Below are positions 51,055-58,805 of a DNA stretch of 64,000 bases, piece by piece. Made by a program: the position numbers and the translations under genes. Below the pieces are notes generated by a model. The model saw only the letters and a list, made by a program, of their open reading frames with translations, searched no databases and was not told the DNA's origin. Origin of the DNA: Roseibacillus persicicus (GTDB lineage Bacteria > Verrucomicrobiota > Verrucomicrobiia > Verrucomicrobiales > Akkermansiaceae). Numbering within the stretch: position 1 is the first letter of the stretch; every line of letters begins with the position of its first letter. Location of the stretch: positions 110,564 through 174,563 of the forward strand of contig NZ_BMXI01000014.1 of the NCBI RefSeq assembly GCF_014651675.1, written 5' to 3'.

Positions 51055-51771
51055 ATGAATGCCAATCAAGCTCGTAACGAATACAAGTTTTTACTGCGTT
51101 CAGGAATTATGGAGTCCTTTTGCCAAGAATTGGCGGAGCATTTGCCGAGTGATCAAGGCGCGGAGAACGGTTACCAGATTGAATCGGAATATTTCGATGA
51201 TGAGCGCCGGTCCAAATATTGGGAAAAGAAGCTTGGAGCTCCCAGCCGCCGTCGAGTCCGCACCCGGGTCTATGGGGATGAAAGTGGCGAGCGACAGCCG
51301 ACGGTTTTTATCGAAGTGAAGCACAAGGTGGATGGCGACTCGGTGAAGAGGAGGGTGCTTTTGGATCAAGATGAATTGGGAGAGATCGTCGAACGCCAGT
51401 TGCCTGTCCGTGAGGGGGCAGCGGACCAGAAGGTGTTGAACGAGATCCAGAATCTCATCGCCGAGCCGAGCTGCCGCCCTGTCGTGCGGATTCGCTATCA
51501 TCGCTATGCCTTTGATGAAGGTCCGGAGAGTCTGTTTCGGGTGACCTTGGACCGGGACCTGACCTGTCGATATCCCACGCCTGATGGCTACGGCGAACCC
51601 GTCCAGCTCTTGGAACCCAATCAGGGGATTCTGGAAGTGAAGTCCATCGGCCCGGTTCCCTATTGGTTCCGTCTCTTGATTGCCAAGTATCACCTCATCC
51701 CACAGAGCTTCAGTAAATTTATGATCGCCTTGGATCATAAATATGAAAAATCCACTTTAGTAGTTTCCTAA
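51055..51771 (+). CDS. VTC domain protein (polyphosphate polymerase-like)
   Basis: 238 residues of the VTC/polyphosphate polymerase family. The tunnel motifs are NEYKFLL at the start, YFDDERRSKYWEKK, RVRTRVYG, and the acidic/basic pair FIEVKHK with KRRVLLDQ. Near the C-terminus are RIRYHRYAF and ILEVKSIG. Yeast Vtc4 makes polyphosphate from ATP; bacterial short forms are less well known. It is followed six bases later by a DUF4956 membrane protein, a frequent partner, and then a porin. The three form an operon. Confidence 0.88.
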   Translation: MNANQARNEYKFLLRSGIMESFCQELAEHLPSDQGAENGYQIESEYFDDERRSKYWEKKLGAPSRRRVRTRVYGDESGERQPTVFIEVKHKVDGDSVKRRVLLDQDELGEIVERQLPVREGAADQKVLNEIQNLIAEPSCRPVVRIRYHRYAFDEGPESLFRVTLDRDLTCRYPTPDGYGEPVQLLEPNQGILEVKSIGPVPYWFRLLIAKYHLIPQSFSKFMIALDHKYEKSTLVVS

Positions 51772-51777
51772 AAGTAT

Positions 51778-52512
51778 ATGTTTAAAAATGTTGTTAGTAA
51801 CTCGCCCGTTCCCGATGAACCAGATGCTCTCATTGAGCATTTGGGTGACTTGGTAACGATTTCGATTCCTGATGCGGGCGAGGTCGTTCTTGCCATGCTG
51901 TTGAGCCTGGCTCTCAACCTTTTCATCGCTCTGGTCTATCGTCTTACTTACCGGGGTTCACGGTATTCGCAGGATTTTGTCCAGACTCTGATAATGATCG
52001 GAATGGTCACCACCATCCTCATCATGGTGGTCAGCGGGAATGGAGCTGTGGCGTTTGGCATGTTTGCAGCCTTTTCGGTGATTCGCTTTCGCCGCAACCT
52101 GGGGCAGTCGCGGGATCTTGGTTTTGTTTTCTTCGCGATGGCAATTGGGATGGTGGTGGGAGCTCGCTTTTATGCCATGGCGGTCATCATCACTGTGATT
52201 GTCAATCTGGCGATCTACCTTCTCACCCGTTTCGATGCCTTCGCTCCCCGCAAGGCGTCCCACCTGATCAATATACGTGTTTCGGCGGACGTGAATTTTG
52301 AAGACTCATTCAAAGAAATCTTCGAGCGCTTCGCGGAGAAGAGCGACCTTCTTCGCGTTTCATCAGTGCAGGCGGGGATGATGACCGAGCTGCGCTATGG
52401 GGTGCAGACCAAGGCCGATGCCAATATGAGCGAGTTCCTGGAGAGCCTGCAGCAGGCCTGTGGCAATAATCGGGTGGTGATCGTGCCGACTGGAAGGGAG
52501 TTCGACGCGTGA
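51778..52512 (+). CDS. DUF4956 family membrane protein
   Basis: 244 residues, with membrane helices over residues 30-150 (VVLAMLLSLALNLFIALVYRL, QTLIMIGMVTTILIMVVSG, FAMAIGMVVGARFYAMAVIITVIVNLAIYLL). The conserved signature FAAFSVIRFRRNLGQSRDLGF is present, and the C-terminal 85 residues are soluble. DUF4956 proteins commonly lie next to VTC-domain genes and may export or store polyphosphate. The stop overlaps the porin start by one base. Confidence 0.88.
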   Translation: MFKNVVSNSPVPDEPDALIEHLGDLVTISIPDAGEVVLAMLLSLALNLFIALVYRLTYRGSRYSQDFVQTLIMIGMVTTILIMVVSGNGAVAFGMFAAFSVIRFRRNLGQSRDLGFVFFAMAIGMVVGARFYAMAVIITVIVNLAIYLLTRFDAFAPRKASHLINIRVSADVNFEDSFKEIFERFAEKSDLLRVSSVQAGMMTELRYGVQTKADANMSEFLESLQQACGNNRVVIVPTGREFDA

Positions 52513-53735
52513 TGGCCCGTTCCTCGTTCTTAGCCTATCTGTCGGCAGCCACTCTCACTGTGGCGGGAGAGCTGGAATTCGCGGAATCTCTTTCATCAGA
52601 GCCTCAATCCCAAGGAAATTTCTGGGCCGATCTTGCGGAGGGGCAGCTCTATAAGAATAAGGACAATCCGTGGATCAGTTCGGTGAAGGTCGAAGGTCGG
52701 GCTCACTATCAGGCAGCGTGGGTGGACGGTAACGATACGGACGGAAACGGTTTCAGTGGGGACTTTGAGGAGTTCCGCCGTTTCAGAGTGGGGACCGAGA
52801 TTGATTTTCTAACAGCCTTTGAGGTGAGTGTGGGGGTGAATCTGGTGGACGACGAGCGCTACGAAGACGGGGATCTGAGTATGGGGGTGGAGGACTATGC
52901 GAACGCCTATCTTCGCCTCTCGGTCGACAAGTTGTTCGATTTACTTTTTCTCGATGAACTCGAATTCACTTACGGGCGTCAAAAGGTGCGGGTGGGTTAT
53001 GAGGCGCATCGCTCTTCCAACGAACTCATCACGGTCGAGCGCTCGGCTCTTTCCAATCGAATCCGGGGTGAGGGCTCCCGTCGCACGGGCTTCCTGCTCG
53101 GCGCGGAGAAAGATGACTTTACCTTGAACCTCGGAGTATTCAGCCACGACCGAAGTGACTTTGTCGGGAGCTGGAATCACGGGCACTTTTACTACGGCAG
53201 TCTGCAATGGGACCTCAGCAAGCAGTGGACGCTGCTGATTGATGGTATCATCAATGAGGGGCAGGGACCGGATGAAGCATTGGGCTACGACTGGGTGACC
53301 TCTCTGAGTGTGCTTTATGAGAAAAAGCGTTTCGGCATGTCCTTCAACCTGGCAATGGGAGACAATGGTGATGCTCGGAACCAGGTCTTTGACGAGGACA
53401 GACAAGGGGCCTTCTATGGCGCGGTTTTTACTCCTTGGTGTTGGATTTTGGAGGACCGTCTCCAATTGGTTGGCCAGGCCCAGTACCAAATCTCTGATGA
53501 GAGCGAGGGGATTCGTTTGGCTGACCGCTATCTGATTCCCTTCCACGATGCGGGAACTGCCGAGGTGAACAATGGGCGCGGTGATGAGCATTTCTCTGCC
53601 TACCTCGGCTTGAATTTCCATCCCTGGAAGGGAGAAAGCCGAGTGATGGTCGGAGTGCAATATGATGATTTGCAAACGCCCGATGGGAACTTGGATGCCA
53701 TTACTACCTTCTTGGCATTTCGAACCAGTTTCTAA
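52512..53735 (+). CDS. phosphate-selective porin O/P-like outer membrane protein
   Basis: 407 residues from ATG 52512 (TGATG overlap with the preceding gene; GTG 52509 also in frame). Short leader ending near AGELEF. Then beta-barrel-like alternation with many aromatic and Asp residues (FYYGSLQWDLSKQWTLLIDG, WILEDRLQLVGQAQYQI) and a terminal FRTSF, the usual C-terminal aromatic of a porin. The pattern fits the OprO/OprP family. In this operon it may bring in phosphate or release a product, which is inference from context. Confidence 0.8.
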   Translation: MARSSFLAYLSAATLTVAGELEFAESLSSEPQSQGNFWADLAEGQLYKNKDNPWISSVKVEGRAHYQAAWVDGNDTDGNGFSGDFEEFRRFRVGTEIDFLTAFEVSVGVNLVDDERYEDGDLSMGVEDYANAYLRLSVDKLFDLLFLDELEFTYGRQKVRVGYEAHRSSNELITVERSALSNRIRGEGSRRTGFLLGAEKDDFTLNLGVFSHDRSDFVGSWNHGHFYYGSLQWDLSKQWTLLIDGIINEGQGPDEALGYDWVTSLSVLYEKKRFGMSFNLAMGDNGDARNQVFDEDRQGAFYGAVFTPWCWILEDRLQLVGQAQYQISDESEGIRLADRYLIPFHDAGTAEVNNGRGDEHFSAYLGLNFHPWKGESRVMVGVQYDDLQTPDGNLDAITTFLAFRTSF

Positions 53736-53852
53736 CAGAGGCACTCTCTTTCACCAAAATTGGGGAGGGAAACGAGGTTGGGCGCTTTGGGGCGGTTCGT
53801 CCAACAATCTCCTGACTCGAGGAATTCGTGTTCTAACATTGTCGGCATTTTG

Positions 53853-53865
53853 TTGTCAGTGACAA
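53853..53865. promoter_or_regulatory. candidate MerR operator
   Basis: TTGTCA-G-TGACAA is a perfect 6-base inverted repeat around one base, 22 bases before the MerR start. A further TTGTC half-site lies at 53840. This is a likely autoregulatory site; target genes beyond merR are unknown. Confidence 0.4.
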
Positions 53866-53887
53866 TATTTGTGTTATTGTTGCGGTG

Positions 53888-54568
53888 ATGAAAAAGAAAA
53901 CAGCTGAGAAGAAGTCCCCAATGGGCAAGAAATGTGCGACACGCAAGATGGCTTTCAAGGTTGCACGAGAGTCAAAGGGGGTGGTGAGAAAACGTCTGGC
54001 AAAGGTGAAGGAAGACGATCCCTCACTTCCTCTCCCCAAGTTCGTGGAGCGGGTGAACGAGATCGCGGAGCGTTATCTCGCGCCTGGTCCGCCTCGGGAT
54101 GCGCGCGTGACCTCGGAATTCAGTGAACGCACGGTGCGCCACTATCAAGCAAAGGAAATCATCGATCCGCCGGAGAAGGAGGGCAAGGAAGCGCGCTACC
54201 GCTACCGCCATATTCTCCAAGCGGTTCTTACCCGCGTGATGTTGGCGGATGGCTTTCGGGTTCCATTGATTCGCGAGATGCTCGCGGGGAAAACCGATGC
54301 GGAATATGAAGAATTCCTTGAGATGGGCCCCTTTGCGGCCAAGAAGATGGCCAGCGAACAGGCAGGCGGTTGCGGGCCAGGTGAGCTCAGTAGCACATGG
54401 GTCCGATTGATGGTCGCGCCGGGAATCGAGATCCATGTCGAGCGCGGAGTGAGACCTCCCGGCACGCCGGAAGAAGCTATGGAGCTACAGGAGAAGCTCT
54501 CGCTTGCCCTTCGAGGTGAGTTTCAACGAAGGAGAGCAAGAAGAAGACGTCACTCCGTGGAGGAGTAG
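53888..54568 (+). CDS. MerR family transcriptional regulator
   Basis: 226 residues from ATG 53888 (GTG 53885 is also in frame). The N-terminal 80 residues are strongly basic and unlike MerR. The helix-turn-helix lies at about 80-145: SERTVRHYQAKEIIDPPEKEGKEARYRYRH, then RVMLADGFRVPLIREML. The tail ends in an Arg-rich stretch (RRRARRRRHS). No metal-binding Cys pattern is seen beyond one Cys, so it is not a metal-sensing type by sequence. It converges on the dehydrogenase gene, three bases apart. It may regulate the VTC operon upstream or another locus. Confidence 0.78.
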   Translation: MKKKTAEKKSPMGKKCATRKMAFKVARESKGVVRKRLAKVKEDDPSLPLPKFVERVNEIAERYLAPGPPRDARVTSEFSERTVRHYQAKEIIDPPEKEGKEARYRYRHILQAVLTRVMLADGFRVPLIREMLAGKTDAEYEEFLEMGPFAAKKMASEQAGGCGPGELSSTWVRLMVAPGIEIHVERGVRPPGTPEEAMELQEKLSLALRGEFQRRRARRRRHSVEE

Positions 54569-54571
54569 GGC

Positions 54572-55699
54572 TTAGTAGCCCGCGACCTTGTCGACTACAT
54601 TCAGCAGGGGCTCACCAGCAGCGAAACGCCGAAGGTTTTCCACCGTGAGAGCCGAGCGACGCTCGTTGGTGACCTCCGACTGGCCCGCGATGTGCGGTGT
54701 GATGATCACGTTGGTTTCTTTCCAGAGAGGATGCCCCTTGGTGAGTGGCTCCGGATCGGTGACATCGAGACAGGCACCCGCAAGCTTGCCCGATTTTAGC
54801 GCTTCCAACATCGCGTTGGTGTTGACGATTTTACCACGGGCAATATTGATCAGGTAGGTGCCATCCTTCATCGCGGCAAAGGCTTCGCTGTTCAGCAGGT
54901 TCTCGGTCTCGGGTGTGAGCGGAACGGCCAAGGCGACGACGTCAGCTTGCGGAAGCATGGCGAGGAGGTCTTTGGGTTTTCCGACTTGTTTGATGTAGTC
55001 GGGGGAGGGGGAGTCACTGCGACGGGTCCCAATCACACGCATACCGAAGCCGTTGGCACGTTGGGCGATCTCGGAACCAATCCCGCCCAAGCCGACGACG
55101 AGCATGGTTTTGCCTTCGAGGGCGATGGACTTGTTCGGTGTCTGTCCGCGTCGCCATTGCTCCTCTTCTTGCCTGGCAGTGTAGTGCTTGATGTTGCGGG
55201 TCAGGGAAAGCAGCATCGCCATCGCGTGGTCGGCGATCGCGGGCCCATGGACGCCGCGAAAGTTAGAGAGCACGATGTCGTCATTTTTCATCAGTGGCTC
55301 GATGGACAGATAGCGATCCACTCCCGCGCTTTGCACCTGCACCCAACGGAGATTGGTGGCTTTTGTGAGAAATTCGGGATTGGCGAAGCGGGCATCCACT
55401 CCGTGTGCTTCTTCGGCACGGGCAAGAGCCTCCTCTTTACCAAGGCCTGAGACGATGCGCAGATTCGGGGCAACCTTGGCCAACACCTCTTTCTCCTCTT
55501 CGGATAGTGAACCGGCGAAGTAGGTTAGCTCTTTCTTGGGCGAGGTTTGCTCAATCGCAACTTGCGCATTGCGAAGGGAGCCAAGCTCTTCAGCAAGAGC
55601 CTGGTCCGTAGCGGGTTGTGCGGGATCCGCGATGGAGAGAGACAGAGGCCCCGCGAAGGCGAGGGAGAAGATGGCGAGCTGGCGCAGATTGGCTTTCAT
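54572..55699 (-). CDS. D-2-hydroxyacid dehydrogenase with signal peptide
   Basis: 375 residues. A clear signal peptide starts the protein (LRQLAIFSLAFAGPLSLSIA), unusual for an NAD-dependent enzyme. The fold is complete: catalytic domain halves around a Rossmann domain, VVGLGGIGSEIAQ (about 201-213), and catalytic Arg in NIARGKIV, Glu in DPEPLTK and His in ITPHIAGQ. It may be a periplasmic enzyme or carry a non-cleaved anchor. Substrate unknown. It converges with the MerR gene. Confidence 0.85.
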   Translation of the reverse strand: MKANLRQLAIFSLAFAGPLSLSIADPAQPATDQALAEELGSLRNAQVAIEQTSPKKELTYFAGSLSEEEKEVLAKVAPNLRIVSGLGKEEALARAEEAHGVDARFANPEFLTKATNLRWVQVQSAGVDRYLSIEPLMKNDDIVLSNFRGVHGPAIADHAMAMLLSLTRNIKHYTARQEEEQWRRGQTPNKSIALEGKTMLVVGLGGIGSEIAQRANGFGMRVIGTRRSDSPSPDYIKQVGKPKDLLAMLPQADVVALAVPLTPETENLLNSEAFAAMKDGTYLINIARGKIVNTNAMLEALKSGKLAGACLDVTDPEPLTKGHPLWKETNVIITPHIAGQSEVTNERRSALTVENLRRFAAGEPLLNVVDKVAGY

Positions 55700-55804
55700 G
55701 ACTTCACGAGTTAACCCAGCAATACGCCCGGTCGCAAAGCTTCTTTCCTCCTATGAAAGGATTAGGATCTACAGGGTAGAGGGGCTCTTTAAAGGAGCCG
55801 TTGG

Positions 55805-56539
55805 TCATTCTTCCTCGTCGTCGGAGTCCTCACCGGAGTCTTCGGTCTCGTTTGTTAGATCAGCGGTCTGATCTCCCTCATCGTACTCCTCTGGTTCATC
55901 GGCTGTTTCGGGAGGGGCTTCCTGACTTTCCTCTTCGTGAGTAGTGGCCTCTTCTGCGGGAGCTTCTTCACCGCTATCGTCGGTTGCGGTCTTGCCTTCC
56001 TCCGCTGCAGATTCTTCCGAGGGGTGGTTCTCGGCATACTTTTCAGGATCTAACAACTGTTGGACCTCCTCCTGAATGCTCTCCACGTCAGCGAGCGCGA
56101 TTTGAGGATCTTTGACGATGAAAACGTCTCCGCTCTTGCGATGCTCGTAGATGCGGAGCAGGCCGGTGGGAAGCTGTTGCGTGTCGGTCTCGCGGATGAT
56201 TTTTTTCCGCTCCAGCATTGCGGCCAAAATGAAGCGCGCATTTTCGGTGTGCTCTTCGTCGTCCTCTACCAGCTTCGCAAAAAGAGATTCGGGATCGTGT
56301 GGCGTGACCTGGGCTTTTTCCTCCTGCACTGGTGGTTTGTAGTGCGAGCGCCAGAACGAGAAGGGCTCGGTCTCTTCATCGCGCGCTTCCCAGGCTTCCA
56401 TCGAGTAGTCGAGACGCAGATAGCCGGATGCCTCCGGATCGGGAAAGATCGCTGCGATAAACGGCTGGTCTTCCACGAAGGCTTCGCCAGTTACGTGGCA
56501 GCAATGGGAGCGGGACTTGATGGAGTATTTTTCGACCAT
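55805..56539 (-). CDS. conserved hypothetical protein with acidic tail
   Basis: 244 residues from Met 56539 (MVEKYSIKSRSHCCHVTGEAF); a start 13 codons further upstream is possible. The N-terminal half (about 1-155) is an ordered domain with SRSHCCHVTGEAFVEDQPF, LDYSMEAWEARDEE and RFILAAMLERKKIIRE. It is an intact conserved unit of unknown function; the two adjacent cysteines and the His could bind metal. The last 80 residues are almost entirely Glu/Asp/Ser/Thr and disordered. The LptF/G permease gene that follows is on the same strand. Confidence 0.6.
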   Translation of the reverse strand: MVEKYSIKSRSHCCHVTGEAFVEDQPFIAAIFPDPEASGYLRLDYSMEAWEARDEETEPFSFWRSHYKPPVQEEKAQVTPHDPESLFAKLVEDDEEHTENARFILAAMLERKKIIRETDTQQLPTGLLRIYEHRKSGDVFIVKDPQIALADVESIQEEVQQLLDPEKYAENHPSEESAAEEGKTATDDSGEEAPAEEATTHEEESQEAPPETADEPEEYDEGDQTADLTNETEDSGEDSDDEEE

Positions 56540-56603
56540 GGGTAAGGGCTGGGAGTGTGCTTCCGATACGAAACGCATCAATTCAAGAATTTTTCGAGAT
56601 GCG

Positions 56604-57941
56604 TCAGCTCCCGAAGCACTTGCGAATCGTCTGGAAGATGGGGCGGCCTTTCAATCGCCGTTGAATGAGGGCAAGGGCAACCAGGAGAAAGATGCCATTG
56701 GTAGCCCAAGCGGCGGGAATCGCCGGAATTCGTCCCGAGTCCCCGAATGCGAGAAAGACCTCCGCGCAAAAGAGCATCAGCCCGGACAAGATGACCGCGA
56801 CTGCCACCGTGCCTCCCCGGCCCCGGCGCGCAAAGCTAATCCCCAGGGGGGCCGCCAAGAGCACCGTGACCAAACACAGCCAAGGCTGGGCCCAGCGATA
56901 GTGATACTGGCTCTCGAAGGATCTTGAGAGAAAAGTATTCCGATCGGGGTTGTTCCTCAACCAGTCCTGAATCCCCGGAATCCCCAGATAGCGGGCATCG
57001 AGGCCTTCTTGAATCAGCTGCGATGGAGTTTCCGGCCAGTCGGATAGAATCAGTGGCTCGGGGAGATTTTTCTCATAATCAGCAGTGGGCTCACTCTGCA
57101 CCAGGAGCCGGGTCGGTTTGGAGAAAATCCAGTCTCCGGTCTCACGATCCCAGGTCACTTGCGGGGATTTCAGTCGGCTCTTCAGTGAACCGTCCGGGTT
57201 GCGGGTGCTGATTTGCACATCCACCAGCGGGCTATTGCCACTCAGATCATAGGGAAAGCCGCCGATGAACCAGAGCCGTCTATCGACCGGATTGTGGTGC
57301 ATGACGTTGGAGGCCTGTTCCGTCTCGCCTTTGCTGGCAGACTTCAGGAGCGCCTCCCGATAGCCCCGGGCCCAGGGCGCAATGTGGAAGTTGAGAAAGA
57401 AGGAAGTCAGCGAAAGCAAAATGCCCAACACCACGAGAGGCCGAAGCAGGCGGAAGATTCCCCGCCCCGTTTGGGTAAAGGCAATGATCTCCCGCGAAGC
57501 CGAGAGCTGCCCCAGCGAATAGAGCAGCCCCAGCAAAATCGTAAACGGCAGCAGGAGGACCACTGTTTGCGAAAGAAGAACCGCATAGTAGGTGGGCAGG
57601 AATTTCTTGGGATTGGCCGCCTTGGTCAGATCCGACATCGAGTCCTGAAAGTCCATCAGAACGAACAACAGCAGGAAGCCAAAGGTGGTGATGAGAAAGG
57701 CGATCAGCGTCTTTCGAAAGAGATACCGGTCCAGAATGGAGGCAAAGGAATACCAAAGCGCCCCCAGCGCCGGCACGAGACAGAGGGCCACCACTGCCCA
57801 CGGTCGCAGGCCATGCAACTCGGCATCCGCATTGGGGAAGCCGATGAGGTAATTGCGCACCGACTCCTCTTCGAAAGGAGCGAGAAAAAATCCCGCCGCC
57901 AGTCCAAGAACCAGAAGGATAATAAAAGAAAGAAAACGCAC
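56604..57941 (-). CDS. LptF/LptG family permease
   Basis: 445 residues. The core (about 70-440) has the LptF/G layout: SILDRYLFRKTLIAFLITTFGF, TYYAVLLSQTVVLLLPFTILLGLLYSLGQLSASREI with the coupling-helix region, a periplasmic beta domain, and three final helices ending before FQTIRKCFGS. It works with an ATPase and LptC to move lipopolysaccharide, or another lipid, to the outer membrane. The first 65 residues add an extra membrane helix (FIILLVLGLAAGFFLAPF) not typical of E. coli LptG. Whether it is F or G is not decided. Confidence 0.85.
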   Translation of the reverse strand: MRFLSFIILLVLGLAAGFFLAPFEEESVRNYLIGFPNADAELHGLRPWAVVALCLVPALGALWYSFASILDRYLFRKTLIAFLITTFGFLLLFVLMDFQDSMSDLTKAANPKKFLPTYYAVLLSQTVVLLLPFTILLGLLYSLGQLSASREIIAFTQTGRGIFRLLRPLVVLGILLSLTSFFLNFHIAPWARGYREALLKSASKGETEQASNVMHHNPVDRRLWFIGGFPYDLSGNSPLVDVQISTRNPDGSLKSRLKSPQVTWDRETGDWIFSKPTRLLVQSEPTADYEKNLPEPLILSDWPETPSQLIQEGLDARYLGIPGIQDWLRNNPDRNTFLSRSFESQYHYRWAQPWLCLVTVLLAAPLGISFARRGRGGTVAVAVILSGLMLFCAEVFLAFGDSGRIPAIPAAWATNGIFLLVALALIQRRLKGRPIFQTIRKCFGS

Positions 57942-58223
57942 GTGAGTCCTCTGGAAGTTGAAAGGAGAACTTTGCGAAAGGGAAGAGCAGAAAAGTTCAA
58001 ATTGAGCCCCGGCCTCATTCCTTAGACTGCTTTCGCCAGGTTCTTTTGTCTGTCAGGCCTTCAAAGATAGGCCAACTCGTGGGATGAAATACCCCAAAGT
58101 CGCTTTTCTCCCTTCGGCCGGGCAAAGGTCTCTCAGGATTGAAATCACTGTTCTGGTGAGTTTGACGATTGACTGCGCCGCGAAAGTTGGGATGGATTGA
58201 ATTGAAAAAATCCAAGTTGAGTT

Positions 58224-58529
58224 ATGAAAGTTAGTTTGATGGGAGTGGCTGGGCTGAGCGCTTTGCTTGTGACGGCATGTGGCACGAATTCTTCGGGCGA
58301 AGGGAGAAAGCCGGATTCGCCAGTTCCTGAAAAACCCAGTCCATTGCTCAAGCTCTTGGATGAGGTGGGCGAAGAGCATGAAGCGCGTCGCTTGGAATCT
58401 ACTCAAGAAGAAAGCCAGAAACGAGACTTGTCGGGTTTTGACATCTTGGATGTCGAATTGTCGGAGAGCATGAGAGACGATCCTCAAGCCCGAGTTCACG
58501 AATTGGGCCAGCATTTGCTGATCGATTGA
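58224..58529 (+). CDS. small lipoprotein
   Basis: 101 residues with lipobox LVTAC (Cys about residue 19). The rest is hydrophilic and mostly charged (EHEARRLESTQEESQKRD), with no fold visible. It lies alone between the permease gene and the U32 gene. Function unknown. Confidence 0.6.
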   Translation: MKVSLMGVAGLSALLVTACGTNSSGEGRKPDSPVPEKPSPLLKLLDEVGEEHEARRLESTQEESQKRDLSGFDILDVELSESMRDDPQARVHELGQHLLID

Positions 58530-58805
58530 AGATTTTGATTTCAGCCCGGGAGAAAAGGCGATTCCAATCCCAAACCTGATTCATTTTCCACCTACTAGAC
58601 TGTTTTTCCGCTGAGATTGCCGAAATCACGGAGAGGATATTTATCAAGAACAAGTCGCGCCGAAGGAGCTGGTCGAGATCAGTGACTGAGAAGCAACGCC
58701 GTTTTTGGAAAATTGCATCCCGTCCTCACTCTTAATTGGAACTCTGTTCCCTGGATTTCAAATACTCTCCCAAATTGATTTCGGTAAGGTCATGTGGAAA
58801 ACGGT

